Assembly: GCF_014202505.1 (NCBI RefSeq)
Contig: NZ_JACHGW010000002.1
Coordinates: 1,054,001-1,118,000 of the forward strand
Source of the DNA: Armatimonas rosea
GTDB taxonomy: Bacteria > Armatimonadota > Armatimonadia > Armatimonadales > Armatimonadaceae
Direction: 5' to 3'
DNA length: 64,000 nt
Below, piece after piece: positions 51,469 through 60,598 of this stretch (its first letter is position 1; the number at the start of each line of letters is the position of its first letter). Below the pieces are notes generated by a model, which worked only from the letters and a program-made list of their open reading frames with translations, did not search any database and was not told the origin of the DNA. The translations under genes and the position numbers were made by a program.

Positions 51469-52086
51469 ATGTCAACTACGATCTCACCACTCGAAGCCCC
51501 CCTTCCCCCGCTCCCTGTCGAGCAGGAGAGCCGCCGCGCGATCTGGACACGGGAGTCCGTTCGCCGCGCCGCCAGCCTGGGCTTCTTCGACCCAGAGCGC
51601 TACGAGCTGTTCGAGGGAGAGCTTATCGAAAAAATGAAGAACCTACCCCATACCCTTGTTCTGACCGCCCTCCTGGAATGGGTTGCCCAGTACTTTCCAC
51701 GCCACTGGCAGAGCGAAGCGCCAATCGATGTTGCCGAGGGCGAAAACGAGACCAACGCACCGGAGCCCGACCTGACCATTGTCACTCGTCCGCTGAGAGG
51801 GCTTGGTCGCTTCCCAACTCCTGTGGATATTGCGCTGGTGATCGAGGTCGCCGACTCCACGCTGCGTCGCGATCTGGGCAGCAAGGCTCTGCGCTACGCC
51901 CGCGCGGGGATTCGGGAGTACTGGGTGGTGGATATCGAGGGGCGCAAGCTCCATGTCCACCGTGAGCCTAGCGGCGACACGTGGGGTAGTGTCGTGGTGC
52001 TAGAGGAGACACAGACCCTAGCTCCGCTTACCAACCCCGAAGCCATCCTCGCCTTGGGTGAGCTTTTTCCAACTCAGGCGGCTTAG
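51469..52086 (+). CDS. Uma2-family (DUF820) putative restriction endonuclease
   Basis: 205 residues of the PD-(D/E)XK-like Uma2 family. Seen are YELFEGELIEKM (about 44-55), APEPDLTIVTRP (about 102-113, catalytic Asp), IALVIEVADSTLRRDLGSKALRYARAGIREYWVVD (E-V-A-D-S plus Lys, about 123-160) and a C-terminal strand region. The biological role of these often multicopy proteins is unclear. It converges with the PIN toxin gene, overlapping by 4 nt. Confidence 0.9.
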   Translation: MSTTISPLEAPLPPLPVEQESRRAIWTRESVRRAASLGFFDPERYELFEGELIEKMKNLPHTLVLTALLEWVAQYFPRHWQSEAPIDVAEGENETNAPEPDLTIVTRPLRGLGRFPTPVDIALVIEVADSTLRRDLGSKALRYARAGIREYWVVDIEGRKLHVHREPSGDTWGSVVVLEETQTLAPLTNPEAILALGELFPTQAA

Positions 52087-52520
52087 TTACTAGCCTCTCT
52101 GCTCCAGTCTTCCACCGTGAGGCCAGGCACTTTCTCGAAATCCGAGAGATTGCACGTCAGGAGTGTTGCACCGTTCGCAAGAGCAATGGACGCAATCCGT
52201 AAATCCTGGGTGCCTATGCGAACTCCTGCCTGTCGTAAACGGGTGAATATCGATGCAGCATTCTCGGTGAATCCCCAGATGGCAAAGGCGGTGCAGAAGC
52301 GAAGGCTTTGTTGCATCTGACCGAATGCCCTGACTTCTGCTTCAGGCGATTTGGCGCGTGAAACAGCAGCCAGCCAGCCTTGAGCCTGCTCGGCATACGT
52401 GACGACGGTGATTCCATAGTCATCGGGAGCAAGCTGGCGAATGCGATTGCGTACTCGGATGCCTTCCTCACCTCCTCGTTGCCAGAGGCTCAGATGGTCG
52501 GTGTCTAGTAGGTAGATCAT
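52083..52520 (-). CDS. VapC-like PIN-domain toxin
   Basis: 145 residues. The PIN acidic residues are visible: Asp6 and Asp8 in YLLDTDHLSLW, a Glu around residue 43 (TYAEQAQGWL), and GTQDLRIASIALANGATLLTCNLSDFEKVPGL with two Asp near residues 106 and 125. This is the pattern of VapC ribonucleases that cleave tRNA or rRNA. The start overlaps the stop of the upstream partner gene by 4 nt, the usual antitoxin-toxin arrangement. Confidence 0.85.
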   Translation of the reverse strand: MIYLLDTDHLSLWQRGGEEGIRVRNRIRQLAPDDYGITVVTYAEQAQGWLAAVSRAKSPEAEVRAFGQMQQSLRFCTAFAIWGFTENAASIFTRLRQAGVRIGTQDLRIASIALANGATLLTCNLSDFEKVPGLTVEDWSREASN

Positions 52521-52744
52521 GCTGCTTTGTCACGGTACTCGCGGCGTTCACGCTCACGCTCCGCTGCGATGGTGTCTAGGACTTCTCGCGCATGGGGGCT
52601 ATCGGCGAAGACTCCGAACATCTCTTCCAAAACCTCCGGGTTCGTTCTGCCCGTCACCCCGAGGCGTCTTTCGCTCGCCTCAGACAGCGCTGCGAGTTTC
52701 TTTTCCAGCGCCGTCACCCGCTCTTCTAAACTTCCGATTGCCAT
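52517..52744 (-). CDS. Small coiled-coil protein, putative antitoxin of the PIN toxin
   Basis: 75 residues. SLEERVTALEKKLAALSE (about 4-21) is a heptad coiled coil. EVLEEMFGVFADSPHAREVLDTI then leads into a basic Arg/Glu tail. It does not show a standard VapB DNA-binding motif; similar small coiled-coil proteins accompany PIN genes in cyanobacteria and other phyla. AGAGGAG lies upstream of the ATG. The antitoxin role is inferred from position and overlap. Confidence 0.65.
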   Translation of the reverse strand: MAIGSLEERVTALEKKLAALSEASERRLGVTGRTNPEVLEEMFGVFADSPHAREVLDTIAAERERERREYRDKAA

Positions 52745-52849
52745 TGGTATCTTTGCTCCTCTTACGATTTTACCGCGCCCTACTTGCCGCTCTGAATGTG
52801 ACGGTGTGATTCCTGCATTCCGAGTCGTTCACGCCGCACAACAAGAGGG

Positions 52850-52855
52850 TATAAC
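52850..52855 (+). promoter_or_regulatory. -10 box of the methyltransferase/helicase operon
   Basis: TATAAC lies about 40 nt upstream of the first operon gene; GTTCAC at 52827-52832 is a weak -35 at 17 nt. The rest of the 137-nt gap (52745-52881) holds nothing else I recognise. Confidence 0.35.
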
Positions 52856-52893
52856 AACTCGTACAGGGAATCCCTTCCTTTGTGCATCACCCT

Positions 52894-53592
52894 ATGAGTC
52901 TTATCAAGTCTAAACAACGCGTCGCTGACCACGGGGAGGTCTTCACCCCAGAGTGGATGGTCGAGGCAATGCTTGATCTCGTCAAGCACCAAACGGAGAT
53001 TATTAGCTCCACCTTTTTAGAGCCCGCCTGTGGAAGTGGTAATTTTCTCGTTCCTATCCTGAAGCGCAAGCTCGCCGCCGTTGATCGCGACTATAGGAAG
53101 TACCCCTTTAAGAGACAAAGGTTCGCTCTCGTTGCCGTTATGAGCATCTATGGGATCGAGATACAAGAAGATAACATCAGTGAGTGTCGGGCAAATTTGC
53201 TTTCCGTTTTGGCAGAACACCTTGACCTCAAGCCGTCGGATGATCTCTATCGGGCTGCCTCCTCTGTCCTCTCATTGAATATCGTCCACGGCGATGCGAT
53301 GGAGATGCTCACCTGCGATAAGCGGCCTTTGACCTTCGCCGAGTGGGGCTATCTGGAAAAAGCAGCAAAGTATCAGCGCCAAGATTTTCTCCTCAAGGGA
53401 CTGACCAAAAGGGCAGAAGTTCCTACCTCCAAAGAGGCTTTGGAGGCCAACACGGGGAATCTCTTCTCCGAAGAACCCGCGTTTGAAGACCGAGGCAAGA
53501 GCGAACCTTTTACACCGATCCGGCGCTATAAAAAGGCGTCCATGGAAGAAATCGCAGAGTGGATCAACAGTCCCCCGGAGCCAATTGAATGA
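52894..53592 (+). CDS. N6-adenine DNA methyltransferase-like subunit lacking the NPPY motif
   Basis: 232 residues from the ATG at 52894; a GTG four codons earlier is possible. DHGEVFTPEWMVEAMLDLV and TFLEPACGSGNFLVPIL (SAM-binding motif I) are standard for restriction-system methylases, as is YGIEIQEDNISECRANL. After VHGDAMEML, where D-x-x-x-x-NPPY should follow, there is LTFAEWGYLEKAA and a basic tail. The catalytic motif IV is therefore missing, suggesting a SAM-binding but non-catalytic partner. It overlaps the next methyltransferase gene by 4 nt. Confidence 0.75.
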   Translation: MSLIKSKQRVADHGEVFTPEWMVEAMLDLVKHQTEIISSTFLEPACGSGNFLVPILKRKLAAVDRDYRKYPFKRQRFALVAVMSIYGIEIQEDNISECRANLLSVLAEHLDLKPSDDLYRAASSVLSLNIVHGDAMEMLTCDKRPLTFAEWGYLEKAAKYQRQDFLLKGLTKRAEVPTSKEALEANTGNLFSEEPAFEDRGKSEPFTPIRRYKKASMEEIAEWINSPPEPIE

Positions 53593-55217
53593 ACGATCAA
53601 GTCCCTTTCTCTTTTCGTGGTCGTAACCCGGATGTCCTGACCTGTATTGCAAACCTCTCTAATGATGAGGTCTTCACACCACCCGAGCTGGCGAGCCGGA
53701 TGTTAGACACGCTCACCGACGCGTGGGCGGCTAATCACAACGGTGCGAATCTCTGGGCGGATAGCTCGGTGACGTTTCTAGACCCGTGTACGAAGTCGGG
53801 GGTGTTTCTACGAGAGATCGCGAGTCGGCTCACCAAGGGCTTGGCCGAGGAGATTCCCAACCTGGAAAAGCGGGTCGATCATATCCTCACCAAGCAGGTC
53901 TTCGGTATCGGTATCACCCAGCTCACGGCTCTGCTTGCCCGCCGAAGTCTGTACTGCTCCAAGTACGCGAAGAGCAAGCACTCCATCGTAAGGTCGTTCA
54001 AAGGCGATGATGGGAATATCTGGTTCGAGCGTACCGACCACACTTGGGTGGAAGGAAAGTGTAAATACTGCGGTGCAAGCCAGAAGACTCTGGACAGAGA
54101 CGAAAGCCTGGAGACGCATGCCTACGCACTGATTCACACAGACGATATAAAGGCTCAAGTAGCCAAGATTTTCGGGGGGAAAATGCAATTCGATGTGGTT
54201 ATCGGCAATCCGCCGTACCAGTTAGACGACGGAGGTTACGGCACTAGCGCCGCGCCCATCTATCAGCACTTTGTCGAGCAAGCAAAAGCGTTAGAGCCGA
54301 AGTACCTGTCGATGATTATTCCCGCTCGTTGGTTTGCCGGTGGTAAGGGGCTAGATGAGTTCCGCGAGGCAATGCTCTCCGATAATCGCATACGCTCCAT
54401 CGACGACTATCTCAGTGCATCGGATGTTTTCCCCGGTGTGGGCCTGAAGGGCGGTGTTTGTTTCTTTCTTTGGGATAGGGAAAATCCAGGGGCGTGCCGT
54501 GTAGCCACTCATTTCAAAGACTGGCCGGTTTCAACCTCCACCCGCGCGCTTCTTGAAGAAGGTGCAGATATTTTTATCCGCTTCAATGAAGGTTTATCGA
54601 TTCTAAAAAAGGTTATTGAGACGGAGGGTGGGCAAGTTCAATCGGTCTCTTTGCCTGAGGATAAACGCTTCGATCAACTCGTTAGCTCGCGAAAGCCTTT
54701 CGGATTAGATACAGTGTTTAAGGGCAAAGCTACCAAGCGTGCCGGTGATGTTCTTATTTATCAAAATGGTGGCACTGGCTATGTATCTAGGAGTTCTCTG
54801 TCTACAGGGACTCATTTGATAGATGTCTGGAAAATCTATATTGGACGTGCAGCGCCTGGAACTGGTAACAAAGATACTTATCCTCATAAAATTTTAAGTA
54901 CTCCATTCATTGGCGAGCCAGGGACTATCTCTTCGGAAACCTATCTTTGCATTGGTCCATTTGATTCAAAGAATCATGCCGAAAGTGCTTTGTCCTATTT
55001 ATCTTGTAGGTTAACACGACTTCTTATTCTTCTGCACAAGCCTTCTCAGGATGCTACGCGCAAGGTTTATACTTTTGTGCCAAGTCAGGATTGGACGAAG
55101 TCATGGACGGATGAAGATCTCTATGCGAAGTATGGTATCTCCGCTGAGGAAATTGAGTTCATTGAGAAGGTAGTGCGCCCGATGGATTTGAGCGGAGCTT
55201 CGGACGATGATGAGTAA
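53589..55217 (+). CDS. Eco57I-type DNA adenine methyltransferase with recognition domain
   Basis: 542 residues. NDEVFTPPELASRMLDTL and FLDPCTKSGVFLREIASRL form motif I, with Cys-Thr-Lys in place of the usual GxG pattern. Four Cys (CKYCGA and two earlier) may bind zinc. MQFDVVIGNPPYQLDDGGYGT (about 197-217) is motif IV. The C-terminal half (about 320-500) is a likely target-recognition domain and is clearly more AT-rich than its surroundings, a sign of transfer or recombination. It sits between the truncated methylase-like gene and the helicase, with overlaps on both sides. Confidence 0.85.
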   Translation: MNDQVPFSFRGRNPDVLTCIANLSNDEVFTPPELASRMLDTLTDAWAANHNGANLWADSSVTFLDPCTKSGVFLREIASRLTKGLAEEIPNLEKRVDHILTKQVFGIGITQLTALLARRSLYCSKYAKSKHSIVRSFKGDDGNIWFERTDHTWVEGKCKYCGASQKTLDRDESLETHAYALIHTDDIKAQVAKIFGGKMQFDVVIGNPPYQLDDGGYGTSAAPIYQHFVEQAKALEPKYLSMIIPARWFAGGKGLDEFREAMLSDNRIRSIDDYLSASDVFPGVGLKGGVCFFLWDRENPGACRVATHFKDWPVSTSTRALLEEGADIFIRFNEGLSILKKVIETEGGQVQSVSLPEDKRFDQLVSSRKPFGLDTVFKGKATKRAGDVLIYQNGGTGYVSRSSLSTGTHLIDVWKIYIGRAAPGTGNKDTYPHKILSTPFIGEPGTISSETYLCIGPFDSKNHAESALSYLSCRLTRLLILLHKPSQDATRKVYTFVPSQDWTKSWTDEDLYAKYGISAEEIEFIEKVVRPMDLSGASDDDE

Positions 55218-57771
55218 GCATACTATCGAGGAAATCCTTGCTCCGAAGCCGGAGGTGAAGCCGCGTATCTATGCATACTCTATCAACGATGTGGCACACA
55301 AGGGGCTCCTTAAGGTTGGGCAGACGACACGCGATGTAAAGCAGCGGGTTGCAGAGCAGGTCAAGACTGCTGCGATCAAAAACGTCAAGATTGAGCTCGA
55401 CGAGCTGGCGGTACGCGATGATGGCACGGTTTTTTCCGACCACCAGGTTCGGGTGGCGCTGGTCGCAAAAGGGTTTGAGAATACCGAGCTGGAGTGGATG
55501 CGCTGTACTGTCGCCGATGTGCAGACTGTTCTCACCGAGCTGCGAACAGGGAAGCAGCTCTCTGGGACACACCACGAAACCTTTCCTCTGCGGTGGGAGC
55601 AAGCCGAGGCGGTAAATAAGACACACGCTTACTTTCACTCCCTCTGGCGGGAAGACATGCACGCTGTCCCACGCTTCCTCTGGAACGCGAAGATGCGCTT
55701 TGGTAAGACCTTCACCACCTACCAGCTCGCCAAGAAGCTGGGCGCAAAGCGGGTACTCGTGGTCACGTTCAAGCCCGCCGTCGAAGATGCGTGGCAGACC
55801 GATCTGGAAAACCACACCGACTTTGAGGGCTGGCAGTACCTCTCCCGCTCATCAGGGAAAAATCCGACACAGATCGACAAGAAGAAGCCCGTTGTCTATT
55901 TTGGCTCTTTCCAGGACTTGCTTGGGCGCGACCTCTTCGGGAATATCAAAGCGAACAACGAGTGGCTACATGCGGTGAACTGGGACTTGGTGGTCTTTGA
56001 CGAGTACCACTTCGGTGCATGGCGTCAGGGGGCCAAGGAGCTTTTCGAGGGAGAAGAGGAGGGGATCATTCGGGTGGAGACTCTCCTTGACGATACCAAG
56101 AAATTCCGGGAGCGTGTCGCCGATCTCCAAGAACCTCTAGAGAAAGAGTCCAACTTCCTGCCCATCACTAGCAAGGCATACCTCTACCTCTCTGGCACAC
56201 CGTTTCGTGCACTGGCGAGTGGGGAGTTTATCGAGGAGCAAATCTTCAACTGGACCTACACCGATGAGCAACGCGCCAAGGAGCAGTTCGCACAAAATCA
56301 TCCTGGCGACCGTAACCCCTACGGTGCCCTGCCACAGCTACGCCTGCTCACCTACCAGATGCCCGATGAGCTACTAGCGGTTGCCAGTGCCGGGGAGTTT
56401 GATGAGTTCGACCTAAACGCCTTCTTTGCCGCCACGGGTACGGGGACAAGTGCAGAGTTCAAGAACAAGGACGATGTGCAAAAGTGGCTCGACATCATCC
56501 GGGGGGCCTACGCGCCACAGATGCTCGAAAACCTCAAGACAGGGACACGCCCGCCGTTTCCCTACTCCGATATCCGCTTGCGTCCCTACCTTCAGCACTC
56601 GTTCTGGTTCCTCCCCAATGTTGCCTCCTGCCATGCGATGGCAAATCTCTTGGCCGAGAAACACAATACCTTCTGGCATGAGTATCGGGTGGTGGTCGCA
56701 GCGGGAACGTCCGCCGGTATGGGGCTGGACGCACTGATCCCTGTACGCAAGGCCATTGGCAACGGCTTTGATACCAAGACCATCACGCTTTCTTGTGGCA
56801 AGCTAACAACGGGTGTAACTGTGTCGCAATGGTCGTCGATTCTGATGCTCCGCAACCTCAAGTCGCCTGAGACCTATTTTCAAGCAGCCTTCCGTGTCCA
56901 GTCCCCCTGGTCGATCAAGAACCCCAACGGCGACAATCCCAATGAGGAAGAGATTCTCAAGCCTATCTGCTTTGTCTTTGACTTCGCGCCCACACGCGCT
57001 CTCCGCCAGCTCTCCGAGTACGGAATCAGCCTCTCTCCCAGTGAGCCCAACCCTGAGAACGCCGTCCGAGACTTGGTCTCGTTCCTGCCTGTGCTCGCCT
57101 ACGATGGCGCGAACATGACCCAGATAGACGCAGGCGGTATCCTCGATATTGCCATGGCGGGAACCTCTGCAACACTCTTGGCGCGCAAGTGGCAGTCTGC
57201 TTTGCTAGTGAATGTAGACAACGACACACTTCGCCGTATCCTGGAGAACCCCGAGGCACTGGCTGCCGTGGAGAGCATAGAGGGCTGGCGCGCACTTGGC
57301 GACAATATCATCGAGACCATTATCAATAAGAGCGAGAAGGTCAAAGAACTAAAAGGCAAAGCGAAAGCTGGAAGCCTGACAGCCACCGAGAAGAAAGAGC
57401 TCACAGAAGAAGAAAAAGAGTACAAATCCAAGCGCAAGCTACTACAGGAAAAGTTGATAAAATTCGCCACCCGTATCCCTGCCTTCATGTACCTCACTGA
57501 CTTTCGAGAGAATAACCTCCAAGACGTGATCACCAAGATCGAGCCCGAGCTCTTTCGTATCGTCACCGGTTTAACCGTCAAAGACTTTAATCTCCTCGTC
57601 AGTCTTCGCGTCTTCAATACCGAGCAGATGAACCAAGCCGTCTTCGCCTTCCGCCGTTACGAAGACGCCTCTTTGCGCTATACGGGAATCGAGAGCCATG
57701 AGGGGCTAACACACTACGGTCTATGGAACACTGTCATCGCCAGAGAATCCCCTGAAGACTACACTCCCTAA
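55210..57771 (+). CDS. GIY-YIG (T5orf172-like) nuclease fused to DEAD/DEAH helicase
   Basis: 853 residues. About 18-110 resembles the T5orf172/GIY-YIG fold (IYAYSINDVAHKGLLKVGQTT, then VKQRV). The SF2 helicase follows: Walker A-like NAKMRFGKTFTTYQ (about 158-171), WDLVVFDEYHFGAW (DEYH box), YLYLSGTPFRALASG, and motif VI QAAFRVQSPWS. A Lys/Glu-rich coiled coil (KGKAKAGSLTATEKKELTEEEKEY) precedes the C-terminus. It probably translocates on DNA and cleaves unmodified targets, acting with the two methylase-like proteins. It overlaps the preceding gene by 8-11 nt. Confidence 0.8.
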   Translation: MSKHTIEEILAPKPEVKPRIYAYSINDVAHKGLLKVGQTTRDVKQRVAEQVKTAAIKNVKIELDELAVRDDGTVFSDHQVRVALVAKGFENTELEWMRCTVADVQTVLTELRTGKQLSGTHHETFPLRWEQAEAVNKTHAYFHSLWREDMHAVPRFLWNAKMRFGKTFTTYQLAKKLGAKRVLVVTFKPAVEDAWQTDLENHTDFEGWQYLSRSSGKNPTQIDKKKPVVYFGSFQDLLGRDLFGNIKANNEWLHAVNWDLVVFDEYHFGAWRQGAKELFEGEEEGIIRVETLLDDTKKFRERVADLQEPLEKESNFLPITSKAYLYLSGTPFRALASGEFIEEQIFNWTYTDEQRAKEQFAQNHPGDRNPYGALPQLRLLTYQMPDELLAVASAGEFDEFDLNAFFAATGTGTSAEFKNKDDVQKWLDIIRGAYAPQMLENLKTGTRPPFPYSDIRLRPYLQHSFWFLPNVASCHAMANLLAEKHNTFWHEYRVVVAAGTSAGMGLDALIPVRKAIGNGFDTKTITLSCGKLTTGVTVSQWSSILMLRNLKSPETYFQAAFRVQSPWSIKNPNGDNPNEEEILKPICFVFDFAPTRALRQLSEYGISLSPSEPNPENAVRDLVSFLPVLAYDGANMTQIDAGGILDIAMAGTSATLLARKWQSALLVNVDNDTLRRILENPEALAAVESIEGWRALGDNIIETIINKSEKVKELKGKAKAGSLTATEKKELTEEEKEYKSKRKLLQEKLIKFATRIPAFMYLTDFRENNLQDVITKIEPELFRIVTGLTVKDFNLLVSLRVFNTEQMNQAVFAFRRYEDASLRYTGIESHEGLTHYGLWNTVIARESPEDYTP

Positions 57772-57775
57772 TTCC

Positions 57776-57833
57776 CCTCGGACTCCCCCTTTCCCAGTGA
57801 GGAACGAACGTCCGCACCCAGAGGGTACCCGGG
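57776..57833. repeat. Fragments of two interspersed repeats
   Basis: CCTCGGACTCCCCCT (57776-57790) matches, inverted, 14 of 15 positions in the sugar kinase gene at 27486-27500. CACCCAGAGGGTACCCGGG (57815-57833) is identical to part of repeat copy C (48092-48110). Both fall in the gap right after the helicase gene. Confidence 0.6.
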
Positions 57834-57863
57834 GGTTGGGGGAGAGGTTAAAAAGCAGCCGGG

Positions 57864-57887
57864 GGAGGCAAAAAATTCCCCCGAAAC
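57864..57887. terminator. Hairpin after the methyltransferase/helicase operon
   Basis: CGGGGGA and TCCCCCG form a 7-bp stem around an A-rich loop about 95 nt past the helicase stop. There is no T-run after it on the plus strand, so efficiency is doubtful. Confidence 0.35.
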
Positions 57888-57936
57888 CTTTCCTCTTTCT
57901 TATCTATCCAAGATAACGCAGAGGCTTTGAGGGATC

Positions 57937-58042
57937 GTGCAAGGAGTTCCAAAGAGCGTGCAAAGTCGTTCCACGAGTGTGCACCGTCGCTCAACGAGGG
58001 TAACAAAACCATTCCAAGAGTGTGCAGAACCTTCCCAAGAGT
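57937..58042 (+). repeat. Degenerate 21-nt tandem repeat, five units
   Basis: Units start at 57937, 57958, 57979, 58000 (22 nt) and 58022, each like GTGCAAAGTCGTTCCACGAGT. They occupy the 5' region of the Ala-rich protein gene and end about 42 nt before its ATG. Outside the repeat the 57772-58084 gap holds only the repeat fragments and a hairpin. Confidence 0.75.
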
Positions 58043-58084
58043 ATGCCCTGAGCCTCCGTAACAACGCAGTAGGAGAAAGAGAGT

Positions 58085-58792
58085 ATGCCAGAGACGACAG
58101 AGAGTACGCCCAGTGCTCTAGCGACCACCCCCAAGCCGCGGAAGCTGACCCCGCGCACCATTGCAAGCAAGCTACGCCGTGCGGAGCTCCTGCTAGACGG
58201 CACCGAGAGCCACCCCGAGATCATCACCTTGGTAGAGCCCTTCGGCTACACCGCCACCAAGCGCGCCGAAGGGCGGGCGCTGCTCCAAGCCGCACAGACC
58301 CAGCTCGGGCTCAGTCAGCTCAGCCGTGCCGTGCAGAAGCAAAAGACGGAGGTGCTTGTCGAGACCGAGAAAGTGGCGCGTCGCGCCTACGCCGACCTGG
58401 CCGCAGCCGGGCGGGCGCTCTTTCCCGCAGGCTCGCACGGGCGCACCGCGCTGGGGCTGAGTGGTAACACCCCGCAGGGGCTCACTGCCTTTCTCCGCGC
58501 CGCCGATGCCCTCTTCGACGGTGCCACCAACGGCCCTGCGGATGTCAAAGCCGCCCTCGCGGCGCACGGCTACACCGAGGCCAAGCTCACCACCGAGCAC
58601 GCCAAGATCACCGCGCTCAAGGCGGCCGATAGCGCACAAGAGGGGGCAAAAGGTGGAGCACAAGAGCTCACCCCCCAGCAGAACGATGCTCTCGCCGCGC
58701 TGGACAAGTGGGCCGCGACCTACCTCAAGTTCGCCCGAATCGCCCTACGCGACCGCCCCCAGCTCCTCGAAAAGCTCGACGTAAAAGCATAG
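58085..58792 (+). CDS. Ala-rich helical protein of unknown function
   Basis: 235 residues with no signal peptide or membrane segment. A Ser/Thr/Pro-rich head is followed by helical repeats. Two related stretches, LVEPFGYTATKRAEGRALLQAA (about 49-70) and LAAHGYTEAKLTTEHAKITALKAA (about 158-181), suggest an internal duplication. I do not recognise a named family, though similar hypothetical proteins occur in several phyla. GGAGAAAGAGAGT precedes the ATG. It follows a tandem repeat and precedes a G-rich spacer with a hairpin. Confidence 0.7.
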   Translation: MPETTESTPSALATTPKPRKLTPRTIASKLRRAELLLDGTESHPEIITLVEPFGYTATKRAEGRALLQAAQTQLGLSQLSRAVQKQKTEVLVETEKVARRAYADLAAAGRALFPAGSHGRTALGLSGNTPQGLTAFLRAADALFDGATNGPADVKAALAAHGYTEAKLTTEHAKITALKAADSAQEGAKGGAQELTPQQNDALAALDKWAATYLKFARIALRDRPQLLEKLDVKA

Positions 58793-58799
58793 CCCCAAA

Positions 58800-58836
58800 A
58801 AGCACCCCCTTCGCGAAGCCGGAGGGGGTAGCGAGC
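58800..58836. terminator. GC-rich hairpin after the Ala-rich protein gene
   Basis: CACCCCCT and AGGGGGTAG form a strong stem just past the stop codon. The segment up to 58860 is G-rich and looks like a common intergenic repeat. It is a likely transcription end between the Ala-rich gene and ilvD. Confidence 0.4.
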
Positions 58837-58923
58837 GGTGCGAGCTGGGGGAGGCAAGATGGCGGGGGCTAGGGGGCTGGCTGGCGCCACGCGATAGAAT
58901 GAGCCCGGAGGATTTTTTACACC

Positions 58924-60597
58924 GTGCCTTTGAACTCGCGTAGTCGCATTATCACTGAGGGGGTGCAGCGCGCTCCCAACCGCTCCATGCTCCGTGCCGT
59001 CGGCTTTGGCGATGGGGACTTTCAGAAGCCCATTGTCGGGATCGCCAGCGCCCACTCGACCATCACGCCCTGCAACATGGGGATTCGCCCGCTCGCCGAG
59101 CGTGCCGAGGCGGCGATTCGTGAGGCGGGGGGAATGCCGCAGACCTTTGGGACAATCACGGTCAGCGACGGTATCTCGATGGGGACGGAGGGCATGAAGT
59201 ACAGCCTTGTCAGCCGCGAGGTGATCGCCGATAGCATCGAGACCGCCGTGATGGCGCAGTCGATGGACGCGGTGCTGACCATCGGTGGCTGCGACAAGAA
59301 CATGCCCGGTGCGATGATCGGGATTGCGCGGATGAATGTCCCGGCGATCTTTGTCTACGGCGGGACCATCAAGGCCGGGAAGTACCGGGGCCGCGATCTG
59401 AATATCGTCAGCGTCTTCGAGGCCGTAGGGTCGCACTCTGCCAGCAAGATGGACGATGAAGAGCTGCGGGGGATCGAGTGCAACGCGATCCCCGGTGCGG
59501 GCTCGTGCGGGGGGATGTACACCGCCAACACCATGAGTAGCGCGATTGAGGCGATGGGCATGAGCCTGCCGCACAGCTCGACCATGGCCGCGGTGGACCC
59601 CGAGAAGGCCGAGAGCGCCGCTGAGAGCGGTCGCGTCTTGGTGGAGGCCGTGAAGCAGCAGCTCCTCCCCCGCCAGATCATGACCCGCAAGGCGTTTGAG
59701 AACGCGATCGCGGTGGTCATGGCCACGGGCGGCTCGACCAACGCCGTCCTGCACCTGCTCGCCATCGCCCACGCCGCCGAGGTGCCACTGAGTATCGATG
59801 ACTTTGAAGAGATTCGCAAGCGCGTCCCCGTGCTCTGCGACCTCAAGCCATCGGGCAAGTACCTGGCCAACGACTTCCACCATGTCGGCGGTGTCCCGCA
59901 GGTGATGAAGCTCCTCCTCAACGCGGGGCTCCTCCACGGCGACTGCCTCACGATCACCGGCCAGACCATCGCCGAGACCCTCGCCCATATCCCCGATGCC
60001 CCGCCCGCCGATCAAGATATTATTCATCCCATCGACAAGCCCATCTACGCCCAGGGGCACCTGGCGATCCTACGCGGGAACCTGGCCACCGAGGGCGCGG
60101 TCGCCAAGATCACGGGCGTGAAGTCCCCCAAGATCACCGGTCCGGCGCGAGTCTTTGAGAGCGAGGAGGAGACCCAGGCGGCGATCCTCGGCGGCAAGAT
60201 CAACCCCGGCGATGTGCTGGTGATCCGCTACGAAGGCCCCAAGGGCGGCCCGGGCATGCGCGAGATGCTGGCCCCCACCGCCGCGATTATCGGTGCGGGC
60301 CTCGGGGACTCTGTCGGGCTCATCACCGACGGCCGCTTCTCCGGCGGCACCTACGGCCTGGTGGTCGGCCATGTCGCCCCGGAAGCCGCAGTCGGGGGGA
60401 CGATTGCGCTGGTCGAGGAGGGCGATAGCATCACCATCGACGCCACCACGCTCACGCTCACGCTAAACGTCGACGACGCCACGCTCGAAACGCGCCGCGC
60501 CGCCTGGCAGCCGCCCGCCCCGCGCTACACCAGAGGCGTGCTGGCAAAATACGCCAAGCTCGTCTCCACCGCCAGCGTCGGCGCCGTCACGGACTAA
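58924..60597 (+). CDS. ilvD: Dihydroxy-acid dehydratase
   Basis: 557 residues, full length for the family. It converts 2,3-dihydroxy-isovalerate or -methylvalerate to the 2-keto acid in Val/Ile biosynthesis, using an iron-sulfur cluster. The cluster Cys residues are visible in [13 protein letters not shown] (about 121) and [15 protein letters not shown] (about 193). [29 protein letters not shown] and [22 protein letters not shown] are hallmark stretches. The start is GTG with GGAGG 12 nt upstream, and a TAGAAT -10 box lies near 58893. The gene stands alone. Confidence 0.97.
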   Translation: MPLNSRSRIITEGVQRAPNRSMLRAVGFGDGDFQKPIVGIASAHSTITPCNMGIRPLAERAEAAIREAGGMPQTFGTITVSDGISMGTEGMKYSLVSREVIADSIETAVMAQSMDAVLTIGGCDKNMPGAMIGIARMNVPAIFVYGGTIKAGKYRGRDLNIVSVFEAVGSHSASKMDDEELRGIECNAIPGAGSCGGMYTANTMSSAIEAMGMSLPHSSTMAAVDPEKAESAAESGRVLVEAVKQQLLPRQIMTRKAFENAIAVVMATGGSTNAVLHLLAIAHAAEVPLSIDDFEEIRKRVPVLCDLKPSGKYLANDFHHVGGVPQVMKLLLNAGLLHGDCLTITGQTIAETLAHIPDAPPADQDIIHPIDKPIYAQGHLAILRGNLATEGAVAKITGVKSPKITGPARVFESEEETQAAILGGKINPGDVLVIRYEGPKGGPGMREMLAPTAAIIGAGLGDSVGLITDGRFSGGTYGLVVGHVAPEAAVGGTIALVEEGDSITIDATTLTLTLNVDDATLETRRAAWQPPAPRYTRGVLAKYAKLVSTASVGAVTD

Positions 60598-60598
60598 G

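Noticed and set aside
52083..57771. Prophage or integrated plasmid
   Set aside because: Defence-type genes are present, but no integrase, structural, replication or attachment-site features were seen.
57937..58042. Possible CRISPR array
   Set aside because: Units are contiguous 21-nt degenerate copies without unique spacers, and no cas genes are present.
57900..58166. Small ORFs on both strands through the tandem repeat
   Set aside because: The open frames are explained by the 21-nt (multiple of three) period; the translations are seven-residue repeats with no start signals.
58720..60060. 446-residue open frame on the minus strand opposite ilvD
   Set aside because: It is a shadow of the GC-rich ilvD gene, which has unmistakable family motifs; the antisense translation is low in recognisable structure and rich in Arg, Gly and His.
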